Shown here: positions 1-6,947 of the stretch, one piece after another
Layout of the letters: every line of letters starts with the position of its first letter
How positions within the stretch are numbered: position 1 is the first letter of the stretch
Origin: JANNOG01 sp031398915
GTDB taxonomy: Bacteria > Actinomycetota > Actinomycetes > Actinomycetales > JBBAYJ01
DNA: 28,787 nt
Assembly (NCBI GenBank): GCA_031398915.1
Contig: JANNOG010000062.1
Coordinates: 1 to 28,787 of the forward strand
Reading direction: 5' to 3'
Made by a program: the position numbers and the translations under genes
The notes under the pieces: model-generated
What the model saw: only the letters and a program-made list of their open reading frames with translations
The model's database searches: none
Told to the model about the DNA's origin: nothing

Positions 1-120
1 ACACCCGACCCCGACACACCAGAACACGCCACACCCGAACCCGCCACACCCGAACCCGCCTCACCCGAACCCGCCACACCCGAACCCGCCACACCCGAAC
101 CCGCCACACCCGAACCCGAA
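1..120 (+). repeat. 15-bp tandem repeat coding for TPEPA units
   Basis: Eight consecutive 15-base units fill positions 1-120 and may continue upstream of the window. The units at 31-45, 46-60, 76-90 and 91-105 are identical (acacccgaacccgcc). The unit at 61-75 differs at its first base, 106-120 differs at its end, and the first two units are more diverged. The unit length is a multiple of three and the array is in frame with the DUF881 gene, so it adds a Thr-Pro-Glu-Pro-Ala repeat before the membrane segment. There are no spacers, which rules out CRISPR. Confidence 0.93.
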
Positions 121-855
121 CCGCGCTCTGCCAACCTCGCCTGGCAGCGACTGTCGGTGGCGTTGCGATCACGTCCTGACCGGGTACAGGTCGTTCTCGC
201 GCTGCTGTTGTTCGCCCTGGGATTCGCCGTCGTGACCCAAGCGCAACAGGCAGCCAGCCTGTCCGGATTGCGCCAGTCAGAATTGGTCGGCCTGCTGGAC
301 GACGTCAGCCAACGCCGGGACCGCCTGGAGGCCGAGCGCAGTGAGCTGGACGAGCGCCTCGAACGCCTGACGTCGACCAACGGCAGCGCCGCCGAAGCGC
401 GAGCGGCCGCCGAGGAACAACGTGACCGCTACGCGATCCTCGCCGGAACCGCCCCGGCGATCGGGCCGGGACTGCGGCTGGCGGTGAACGATCCCGGAGG
501 CGGCGTCAGCGCCGCGGTGTTGCTCGACACCGTGCAAGAGCTTCGCGACGCCGGGGCGGAGGCGATCCAGATCGGCGACGTCCGGGTGGTTGCCGGTACG
601 GCGTTCGTCCAGACTTCGGGGGCCGTACAGGTGGGTGGCGAGGTCGTTCGTTCGCCTTACCAGATCTTGGCGATCGGCGATCCCGAGACCATGGAGACCG
701 CGCTACGCATCCCGGGTGGCGTCTACGAAACCATCAGTCAGGTGCAGGATTCCTCGGCCGACCTCACGATCGTTCCCGACGAGAACGTCCTCATCGATGC
801 CATCGTGGTGCTGACCGAGACCGACTATGCGGTCGAGGCCGAACCCGACTCGTAG
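1..855 (+). CDS. DUF881 family membrane-anchored protein (5' end outside the window)
   Basis: The frame is open from the first base to the TAG at 853-855, giving 284 visible residues, and no ATG, GTG or TTG occurs in frame before a GTG at 157. Because the repeat upstream is in frame and hydrophilic, I read the gene as starting before the window; a start at 157 is the alternative. Order of parts: TPEPA repeat tail (residues 1-40), one membrane helix (about 61-80, rich in L, V, A), a short coiled-coil-like stretch with QRRDRLEAERSELDERL, then the DUF881 domain to the C-terminus. The layout suggests a cytoplasmic repeat tail and an extracytoplasmic domain. DUF881 genes commonly sit beside garA and ftsR in Actinomycetota, as here. 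The molecular function of the family is not established. A glycine-cleavage H protein gene (gcvH), often found next, is absent. Confidence 0.85.
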   Translation, partial: TPDPDTPEHATPEPATPEPASPEPATPEPATPEPATPEPEPRSANLAWQRLSVALRSRPDRVQVVLALLLFALGFAVVTQAQQAASLSGLRQSELVGLLDDVSQRRDRLEAERSELDERLERLTSTNGSAAEARAAAEEQRDRYAILAGTAPAIGPGLRLAVNDPGGGVSAAVLLDTVQELRDAGAEAIQIGDVRVVAGTAFVQTSGAVQVGGEVVRSPYQILAIGDPETMETALRIPGGVYETISQVQDSSADLTIVPDENVLIDAIVVLTETDYAVEAEPDS

Positions 856-925
856 CGTGGGGGTCATCAGCATGGGAACGCAGGTCGGGCGACCCCGATA
901 CGCTGCACGCGTCGAAGGAGGACGG

Positions 926-1423
926 ATGAGCGAAGCGGCCAGCGAACCGCGTCCGCGCGGAACAGCGGCGATCCCGGCTCCCGGGCAGGGCGCTGATACT
1001 GGAATCACCTACAACCAGGTCGTCGACCCCGACTCGGGCGGCGGCATGACCAACGACGACCTGCGGGCGGTCGATGCGTTGCCGCCCGGATCGGCGCTGC
1101 TCATCGTGCAGCGGGGCCCCAACGCCGGGGCCCGCTTCTTGCTGGATGCCGACCGGACCACGGCGGGGCGGGCCGCCGACAGTGACATCTTCCTGGACGA
1201 CGTGACCGTGTCTCGACGTCACGCCGAGTTCGCCCGCTTGGGTTCGGGGTTTCGGGTGGTCGACGTCGGCAGCCTCAACGGGACCTACGTCAATCGAGGG
1301 CGCATCGAAACGGCTCTGCTGGCTACCGGCGACGAGGTCCAGATCGGCAAGTACCGGTTGGTCTACCACCCGTCACGTCATGTCGCCGCACCCGAGGCTC
1401 ATGGCGGGACGGCTGAGAGCTGA
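926..1423 (+). CDS. garA: FHA-domain signalling protein, GarA/OdhI type
   Basis: This 165-residue protein has an FHA phosphothreonine-binding domain over roughly residues 55-145. Diagnostic segments match mycobacterial GarA closely: LPPGSALLIVQRGPNAG, SDIFLDDVTVSRRHAEF and DVGSLNGTYVN, with the conserved Arg, Ser, Arg-His and Asn of the ligand pocket. Known family members bind 2-oxoglutarate dehydrogenase, glutamate dehydrogenase and glutamate synthase and switch them in response to Ser/Thr kinases. The ATG at 926 is chosen because AAGGAGG lies at 915-921, four bases upstream; an upstream in-frame start at 827 would overlap DUF881 and has no such site. The start codon of ftsR follows two bases after the stop. 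Odd point: the N-terminal ETT phosphorylation motif of GarA/OdhI is not visible. Family identity is firm, but kinase control here is uncertain. Confidence 0.93.
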   Translation: MSEAASEPRPRGTAAIPAPGQGADTGITYNQVVDPDSGGGMTNDDLRAVDALPPGSALLIVQRGPNAGARFLLDADRTTAGRAADSDIFLDDVTVSRRHAEFARLGSGFRVVDVGSLNGTYVNRGRIETALLATGDEVQIGKYRLVYHPSRHVAAPEAHGGTAES

Positions 1424-1425
1424 GC

Positions 1426-2163
1426 GTGGCGCGACCGGCCGCTCGACGGGAGCCCGTCGAAGCGGCTGACGCGGTCGCCGTATCGGAGGCACTGCGGGCC
1501 GGAGCAGCAGTGACCATCGGGGACGTGCTGTCCCTGCTGGCACGTGACTTCCCGGACATCACCATCTCCAAGATCCGGTTCTTGGAGGACCAGGGTCTGG
1601 TCGAGCCCGATCGCACACCCTCGGGCTACCGGAAGTTCACGGCCGAGCACGTCGAGCGTTTGCGTAGCGTGCTCACGCTGCAACGCGATCATTTCCTGCC
1701 GCTGCGAGTGATCCGGGACCTGCTGTCGTCGGCGGCCGTGGCGCCGGTCCTGCACGTCGTCGGGTCGGGTGAGCCCGGCGCCCACGAGGGCCAGCGGCGC
1801 TCGGCTACGAGGCGCGGCCCGCACGACCGGGCATGGCTGATCGCAGAGGACGGCTGCGACGACGTCATGCTCGCCGAGCTGGAGGAGCACGGCCTCGTCG
1901 ACGGCTCGCGACCCGGCGGCTTCGACGGCGACGACGTCGAGGCGTTACGTGCGGCCATGACGTTGGCGTCGGTGGGGCTTCGACCGCGGCATCTTCGCTT
2001 CGTCCGAGTCGCAGCCGAGCGCGAGGCCGCCCTGGTCGACCAGGCGGTGGCTGCCATGCCGTCGACGTCCTCGGCCGCATCCACCGGCGAAGTTCGTCGC
2101 GAACTCGCCGCGGCGCTGCTGCGAATGCACGCCGCGCTCGTGGCGCAACGGCTGGGCCGCTGA
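1426..2163 (+). CDS. ftsR: MerR-type transcriptional regulator, FtsR family
   Basis: This 245-residue protein begins with a GTG two bases after the garA stop, so the two are almost certainly co-transcribed and translationally coupled. The winged helix-turn-helix lies around residues 27-95, with TIGDVLSLLARDFPDITISK, RFLEDQGLVEPDRTPSGYRKF and a following helix. This pattern matches FtsR (Corynebacterium) and Rv1828 (Mycobacterium), which bind DNA as dimers and, in Corynebacterium, activate ftsZ. The C-terminal half is alpha-helical and probably serves dimerisation or ligand sensing; no metal-binding cysteine cluster typical of classical MerR sensors is seen. Position between garA and the DUF151 nuclease is the conserved actinobacterial order. 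The DNA target is inferred from the family and not visible here. Confidence 0.9.
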   Translation: MARPAARREPVEAADAVAVSEALRAGAAVTIGDVLSLLARDFPDITISKIRFLEDQGLVEPDRTPSGYRKFTAEHVERLRSVLTLQRDHFLPLRVIRDLLSSAAVAPVLHVVGSGEPGAHEGQRRSATRRGPHDRAWLIAEDGCDDVMLAELEEHGLVDGSRPGGFDGDDVEALRAAMTLASVGLRPRHLRFVRVAAEREAALVDQAVAAMPSTSSAASTGEVRRELAAALLRMHAALVAQRLGR

Positions 2164-2189
2164 CGGATCAGGCAAACGGCGGGTAACGT
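2160..2189 (+). promoter_or_regulatory. Predicted promoter of the DUF151 gene, leaderless type
   Basis: A -35-like CTGACG at 2160-2165 and a -10 box TAACGT at 2184-2189 are separated by 18 bases. The ATG at 2196 lies six bases after the -10 box and has no Shine-Dalgarno sequence, so transcription would start at or next to the start codon. The -35 box overlaps the ftsR stop codon. Confidence 0.5.
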
Positions 2190-2195
2190 AGGCGC

Positions 2196-2693
2196 ATGCG
2201 CGAACTCGACGTCGTCGGGATCCGCGTGGAAACCCCCTCCAGCAACCCCATCGTGCTGCTGCGCGAGCGCAACGGGGACCGATACCTGCCGATCTGGATC
2301 GGGGCGGCGGAGGCCAGCGCAATCGCTTTCGCCCAGCAGGGCGTCGTACCCCCTCGGCCCCAGACACACGATCTGCTGCGCGACGTCATCACCGCCATGG
2401 GTCGGACGCTCGAGCAGGTCCGGATCACCGAGTTCCGCGACAACATCTACTACGCGGAGCTCGTCTTCGACGGTGGCCTCACGGTCGGGTCGCGGACATC
2501 GGACGCGGTCGCCCTCGCGCTCCGGGTGGGTTGCCCCATCGTCAGCGTCGACAGCGTGCTGGACGACGTGGGGGTGGTCGTCGCCGACGAGGACGACGGT
2601 GAGGTCGAGCGGTTCCGCGAGTTCCTCGACTCGGTATCCCCCGAGGACTTCGAGCAGGGCAGCACCGGAGAGACTGGGCAGGCCCGCTCCTGA
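2196..2693 (+). CDS. DUF151 bifunctional nuclease family protein
   Basis: This 165-residue protein fills the usual length of the DUF151 (bifunctional nuclease, BFN) family. Recognisable segments are the N-terminal MRELDVVGIRVE, LRERNGDRYLPIWIG, EASAIAFAQQGV, RPQTHDLLRDV and SDAVALALRVGCPI. Structurally studied members, such as Thermotoga TM0160, form a compact fold, and plant relatives have DNase and RNase activity; the bacterial role is not settled. The C-terminal tail (about 135-165) is acidic and fits the UVR-like tail region loosely. The gene sits between ftsR and resR, as in Mycobacterium (Rv1829). Its own leaderless promoter is predicted just upstream, so it may be expressed partly apart from garA-ftsR. 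The ATG at 2196 is the only sensible start. Confidence 0.92.
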   Translation: MRELDVVGIRVETPSSNPIVLLRERNGDRYLPIWIGAAEASAIAFAQQGVVPPRPQTHDLLRDVITAMGRTLEQVRITEFRDNIYYAELVFDGGLTVGSRTSDAVALALRVGCPIVSVDSVLDDVGVVVADEDDGEVERFREFLDSVSPEDFEQGSTGETGQARS

Positions 2694-2741
2694 CCGAGCA
2701 GGGCAACGGCGGCGACACGGCGGGAAAGTCTCGAGTGGTGG

Positions 2742-2770
2742 TTGACCCTTGCCCAGCCCATCCCTACGGT
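2742..2770 (+). promoter_or_regulatory. Predicted sigma-70-type promoter of resR
   Basis: TTGACC at 2742-2747 and TACGGT at 2765-2770 are separated by exactly 17 bases, the best-formed promoter in the window. The predicted transcript would start near 2777 and carry a short leader with GAGAGGAG at 2799-2806 before the GTG at 2814. The TTG inside the -35 box could be mistaken for a start codon of the downstream gene. Confidence 0.6.
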
Positions 2771-2813
2771 CGTGAGTGTCGATGATTTCCATCGGCGCGA
2801 GAGGAGTCCCACT

Positions 2814-3434
2814 GTGGCTGGTTCCGACACCGACGGCGCACCCGACGAGGTGGGCAACCCCACCCCGGTGCGCCCGGCAACGGACGTGAGCACGGTGGCA
2901 CGGTCGCAGGGGATGTTGTTCGACGACGACCTGCCCACCCTGGACGACACGGTCGGGTACCGGGGGCCCGTCGCGGCCAGGGCAGCGGGGATCACCTATC
3001 GACAACTGGACTACTGGGCGCGGACCGGACTGGTCGAGCCGGGGGTCCGGTCGGCAACCGGATCAGGTACGCAACGGCTGTACAGCTTTCGCGACATCCT
3101 CGTCCTCAAGATCGTGAAGCGACTGCTCACGACAGGGGTGTCATTGCAGCAGATCCGTGCCGCCGTCGACGTGCTGCGCCGCCGTGGCGTGGACGACCTG
3201 GCACAGATCACACTGATCAGCGATGGCGCGAGCGTGTACGAGTGCACATCGGCCGAGGAGGTCATCGACCTGGTCCAGGGTGGCCAGGGGGTGTTCGGGA
3301 TCGCTGTCGGCAAGGTGTGGCGCGAGGTCGAGGGGAGCCTGTCGCACCTGCCGTCCGAACGTGAGGGTGCCGACCCGGTGGCACTACCAGGCGACGAGTT
3401 GGCACATCGACGGGCTCGTCGCGTCGCCGGCTGA
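2814..3434 (+). CDS. resR: MerR-type transcriptional regulator, ResR/McdR (Rv1830) family
   Basis: This is a 206-residue regulator. The hallmark of the family is a short motif MLFDDDLPTLDD before the DNA-binding domain, then GITYRQLDYWARTGLVEP (helix-turn-helix), GSGTQRLYSFRDILVLKIV and VSLQQIRAAVDVLR. The C-terminal part, with SDGASVYECTSAEEVIDL and QGGQGVFGIAV, is also near-identical in type to Mycobacterium tuberculosis Rv1830, reported as resR, a regulator tied to growth and antibiotic resilience. GTG at 2814 is chosen because AGGAG at 2802-2806 lies seven bases upstream and the promoter lies before it; the in-frame TTG at 2742 falls inside the -35 box and the GTG at 2772 has no good ribosome site. 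It ends the conserved garA-ftsR-BFN-resR block. Target genes are not visible in the window. Confidence 0.9.
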   Translation: MAGSDTDGAPDEVGNPTPVRPATDVSTVARSQGMLFDDDLPTLDDTVGYRGPVAARAAGITYRQLDYWARTGLVEPGVRSATGSGTQRLYSFRDILVLKIVKRLLTTGVSLQQIRAAVDVLRRRGVDDLAQITLISDGASVYECTSAEEVIDLVQGGQGVFGIAVGKVWREVEGSLSHLPSEREGADPVALPGDELAHRRARRVAG

Positions 3435-3489
3435 ACAGGTGGGCGACGTATGGGCCGGGCGACGAACCGACTGGTGCCACCGGACCTCC

Positions 3490-3495
3490 TAACCT
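3490..3495 (+). promoter_or_regulatory. Possible -10 box of pyc
   Basis: TAACCT lies 44 bases before the pyc start codon in the 105-base gap after resR. No convincing -35 box stands 16-18 bases upstream. The strong AAGGAGG site at 3528-3534 would be inside the resulting leader. This is a weak prediction based on the TANNNT pattern only. Confidence 0.35.
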
Positions 3496-3539
3496 GAGCG
3501 CCACACGCATCGAGCTCCACGCAGGTCAAGGAGGCGTCA

Positions 3540-6500
3540 ATGTTCGCCAAGGTGTTGGTGGCCAACCGCGGTGAGATTGCGGTCCGGGCATTTCGTGCGG
3601 CCTATGAGCTCGGGGCCAGAACCGTGGCCGTCTACCCCTGGGAGGATCGTCACGCGATCCACCGCATCAAGGCGGACGAGGCCTACCTGATCGGTCAGCG
3701 AGGTCATCCGGTGAGGGCATACCTCGATATCGACGAGGTCATCCGGGTGGCCCGGGAATGCGGCGCAGACGCCGTATACCCGGGGTACGGCTTCGGCTCC
3801 GAGAACCCCGATCTGGCCCGGGCCTGTCGAGACGCCGGGATCACCTTCGTGGGTCCACCTCCGCGAGTGCTCGACCTGACCGGCGACAAGGTGGCCGCCA
3901 TCACCGCCGCCCGCGCCGCAGGCCTTGCCGTGCTGGACTCGACGGATCCCAGCGACACGGCAGGCACCGTCGTCAGCCGTGCTCGCGAGCTCGGCGTTCC
4001 GCTGTTCGTCAAGGCGGTGGGGGGCGGTGGCGGACGCGGGATGCGCCGGGTCGCTGCCGAGAACGACCTGAGCGGCGCCGTGGATGCCGCGATGCGTGAG
4101 GCGGCGGGCGCGTTCGGGGACGCCCGGCTCTACGCCGAGCGGGCGGTGGAGGCCCCACGGCACATCGAGGTGCAGGTGCTGGCAGACACCACCGACATCG
4201 TGCACCTGCACGAGCGTGACTGCTCCATCCAGCGTCGGCATCAGAAGGTCATCGAGGTGGCCCCCGCCCCCAATCTCGATCACGACATCCGCGAGCGACT
4301 CCATGCCGACGCGATCGCCTTCGCCCGATCGATCGGGTACGTCAACGCGGGCACTGTCGAGTTCCTCGTCGCGACCGAGGGTGATCGCCGGGGCGAGCAC
4401 GTCTTCATCGAGATGAATCCACGAATCCAGGTCGAGCACACCATCACCGAGGAGATCACGGACGTCGACCTGGTCACGTCACAGTTGCAGATCGCCGCGG
4501 GCGCCACCCTCGCCCAACTCGGCCTGACGCAGGATCGGATCCGGGTGAACGGTGCGGCGTTGCAATGCCGGATCACGACCGAGGACCCGGCGAACGGGTT
4601 CCGACCCGACGTCGGTCGGATCAGTACCTACCGCAGTCCGGGTGGTGCGGGGGTGCGTCTGGACGGTGGGATCGCCTACGGCGGCGCCGACATCAGCCCC
4701 CACTTCGATTCACTGCTGACCAAGCTCGTCACCCGCGGCCGGGACTACGACACCGCAGTGGCCCGAGCCCGGCGCGCCTTGGCCGAGTTCCGGGTACGCG
4801 GCGTCTCGACGAACATCGCCTTCCTGCAGGGTGTCCTCGACGACCCCGACTTCCAGGCCGGTCGCTTCACGACGTCCTTCATCGGCGATCGTCCCCAGCT
4901 GGTGCATGCCCGCCGCGGCGGTGACCGCGGCACCCGGCTGCTGACCTGGCTGGCGGACGTGACCGTCAATCAGCCGAACGGCAGTGCACCGCTGCGCTTG
5001 CCGGCCGCCCTCAAACTGCCACCGACGGATCTGTCACAACCTGCTCCGCCCGGGTCACGTCAGCGGTTGACAGCCCTGGGACCCGCCGGGTTCGCCGCCG
5101 ACCTGCGGCACCGGCCGCAGCCGCAGGTCAGTGACACCACGTTTCGTGACGCTCATCAGTCCCTTCTGGCCACCCGGGTACGTACCCGGGACCTGGTCGA
5201 GGTGGCACCGCACACCGCGCGAACGTTGCCCGATCTGCTCAGTCTGGAGTGCTGGGGAGGCGCGACGTACGACGTCGCGCTGCGGTTCCTCGGCGAGGAT
5301 CCGTGGCAACGGTTGGCGGCGCTACGCGAGGCCGTGCCGAACATCTGCCTGCAGATGCTGCTGCGCGGGCGCAACACCGTCGGCTATACGCCCTATCCCA
5401 CGCGGGTGACCGAGGCCTTCGTCGAGGAGGCCACCGCCACCGGAATCGACATCTTCCGGATCTTCGATGCACTCAACGACGTCTCCCAACTCCAACCCGC
5501 CGTCGACGCCGTGCTCGCCGGTGGCACCGCCATCGCCGAGGTGGCGCTGTGTTACACCGGCGACCTGCTGGACCCGGCGGAGGACCTCTACACCCTCGAC
5601 TACTACCTCCGGTTGGCGGAGCGTATGGTCTCCGGCGGCGCCCACGTACTCGCGATCAAGGACATGGCGGGACTGTTGCGTCCCGGCGCCGCACGCGTCC
5701 TGGTATCGGCGCTGCGATCACAGTTCGACGTTCCGGTCCGCGTCCACACCCACGACACCGCGGGCGGGCAACTCGCCACCCTGATCGCGGCCATCGAGGC
5801 CGGCGCGGACGCTGTCGATGTGGCCACCGCGACCATGGCCGGCACGACCAGCCAGCCACCGATGTCGGCATTGATCGCGGCCTGCGCCAACACGATCCAC
5901 GACACCGGCCTGTCGCTGCGGGCAGCCCAGGACCTCGAACCCTATTGGGAGGTCGTGCGTCGGACGTATCGCCCGTTCGAGTCCGGCCTGCCGGGCCCCA
6001 CCGGCCGGGTCTACGACCACGAGATCCCCGGCGGACAGCTCTCCAACCTGCGCCAGCAGGCGATCGCCCTCGGTTTGGGCGAACGATTCGAGCAGGTCGA
6101 AGCCATGTACGCGGCGGCCGATCGGATCCTGGGGCGTCTGGTCAAGGTCACGCCCAGTTCGAAGGTCGTCGGTGACCTGGCCCTGCACCTGGTCGCCGCC
6201 GACGCCGACCCGGCGGCTTTCGCGGCCGACCCGTCGGCCTACGACCTGCCGGACTCGGTCATCGGCTTCCTGTTCGGTGACCTGGGTGTCCCCCCCGGTG
6301 GGTGGCCCGAGCCGTTCCGGTCGCGGGCACTCCAGGGACGGGTGCGCCCGGTCATGGATGCCGTGCTCAAGGACGGCGACCACGAGGACCTGTCACCGGC
6401 AGCATCCGGTGGCACCCGCCAGCGGGCCCTCAACCGACTGCTGTTCCCCGGACCGACGGCAGAATTCGAACGCATCCAGGAGCAGTACGGCGACGTGTCC

Positions 6501-6941
6501 GCGCTGGACACCCTCGACTATCTCTACGGACTGCAGCCCGGTCACGAGCACGAGATCCAGCTCGAACCGGGGGTCCAGATCTATGCGGCGCTGGAGGCGG
6601 TCGGGGAGCCCGACGCTCGGGGGATCCGCCGCGTGATGGCCACCCTGAACGGCCAACTCCGCCCGGTCGACGTCCGTGACCGAAGCGTCCACGTCGAGGC
6701 CCGCACCGCCGAGCGGGCCGACCCCCACGACCCGAGCCACGTGGGGGCGCCGTTCGCGGGCGTCGTCACGCTGCGGGTCGCTGAGGGCGAGCTGGTCGAG
6801 GCCGGGGACACCGTCGCGACCGTCGAGGCCATGAAGATGGAGGCGGCGATCACCACGGTTCGGGGCGGCCGGGTCCAGAGACTGGCGATCCGTCGGGTCC
6901 AGCCGGTGGAGGGCGGGGACCTCTTGCTCGTCGTGGGCTGA
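3540..6941 (+). CDS. pyc: Pyruvate carboxylase, single-chain biotin enzyme
   Basis: The enzyme carboxylates pyruvate to oxaloacetate with ATP and bicarbonate, refilling the TCA cycle. At 1133 residues it has the usual full length. The biotin carboxylase part occupies about residues 1-455, with KVLVANRGEIAVRAFRAA at the start, the glycine-rich ATP loop GGGGGRGMR near 160-170 and EMNPRIQVEHTITEEIT. The carboxyltransferase part lies about 525-830, with DTTFRDAHQSLLATRVRT and VHTHDTAGGQLATL as metal and substrate segments. The biotin carrier domain ends the chain, with the biotin lysine at residue 1099 in EAMKMEA. AAGGAGG five bases before the ATG fixes the start. The gene stands alone: its stop lies six bases from the stop of the opposing VWA gene. 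A biotin ligase gene is not in the window. No truncation or missing catalytic motif is seen. Confidence 0.97.
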   Translation: MFAKVLVANRGEIAVRAFRAAYELGARTVAVYPWEDRHAIHRIKADEAYLIGQRGHPVRAYLDIDEVIRVARECGADAVYPGYGFGSENPDLARACRDAGITFVGPPPRVLDLTGDKVAAITAARAAGLAVLDSTDPSDTAGTVVSRARELGVPLFVKAVGGGGGRGMRRVAAENDLSGAVDAAMREAAGAFGDARLYAERAVEAPRHIEVQVLADTTDIVHLHERDCSIQRRHQKVIEVAPAPNLDHDIRERLHADAIAFARSIGYVNAGTVEFLVATEGDRRGEHVFIEMNPRIQVEHTITEEITDVDLVTSQLQIAAGATLAQLGLTQDRIRVNGAALQCRITTEDPANGFRPDVGRISTYRSPGGAGVRLDGGIAYGGADISPHFDSLLTKLVTRGRDYDTAVARARRALAEFRVRGVSTNIAFLQGVLDDPDFQAGRFTTSFIGDRPQLVHARRGGDRGTRLLTWLADVTVNQPNGSAPLRLPAALKLPPTDLSQPAPPGSRQRLTALGPAGFAADLRHRPQPQVSDTTFRDAHQSLLATRVRTRDLVEVAPHTARTLPDLLSLECWGGATYDVALRFLGEDPWQRLAALREAVPNICLQMLLRGRNTVGYTPYPTRVTEAFVEEATATGIDIFRIFDALNDVSQLQPAVDAVLAGGTAIAEVALCYTGDLLDPAEDLYTLDYYLRLAERMVSGGAHVLAIKDMAGLLRPGAARVLVSALRSQFDVPVRVHTHDTAGGQLATLIAAIEAGADAVDVATATMAGTTSQPPMSALIAACANTIHDTGLSLRAAQDLEPYWEVVRRTYRPFESGLPGPTGRVYDHEIPGGQLSNLRQQAIALGLGERFEQVEAMYAAADRILGRLVKVTPSSKVVGDLALHLVAADADPAAFAADPSAYDLPDSVIGFLFGDLGVPPGGWPEPFRSRALQGRVRPVMDAVLKDGDHEDLSPAASGGTRQRALNRLLFPGPTAEFERIQEQYGDVSALDTLDYLYGLQPGHEHEIQLEPGVQIYAALEAVGEPDARGIRRVMATLNGQLRPVDVRDRSVHVEARTAERADPHDPSHVGAPFAGVVTLRVAEGELVEAGDTVATVEAMKMEAAITTVRGGRVQRLAIRRVQPVEGGDLLLVVG

Positions 6942-6947
6942 GCGCGG

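Noticed and set aside
1..120. Repeat array that could suggest CRISPR or a satellite
   Set aside because: Units are adjacent with no spacers, 15 bases long and in frame with the DUF881 coding sequence.
827..925. Upstream in-frame start for garA
   Set aside because: It overlaps DUF881 and lacks a ribosome site, while ATG 926 follows AAGGAGG.
1689..3005. Long minus-strand open frame (438 codons) opposite ftsR, the nuclease and resR
   Set aside because: It crosses three well-identified genes and gives no recognisable domain; long antisense frames are expected at this GC content.
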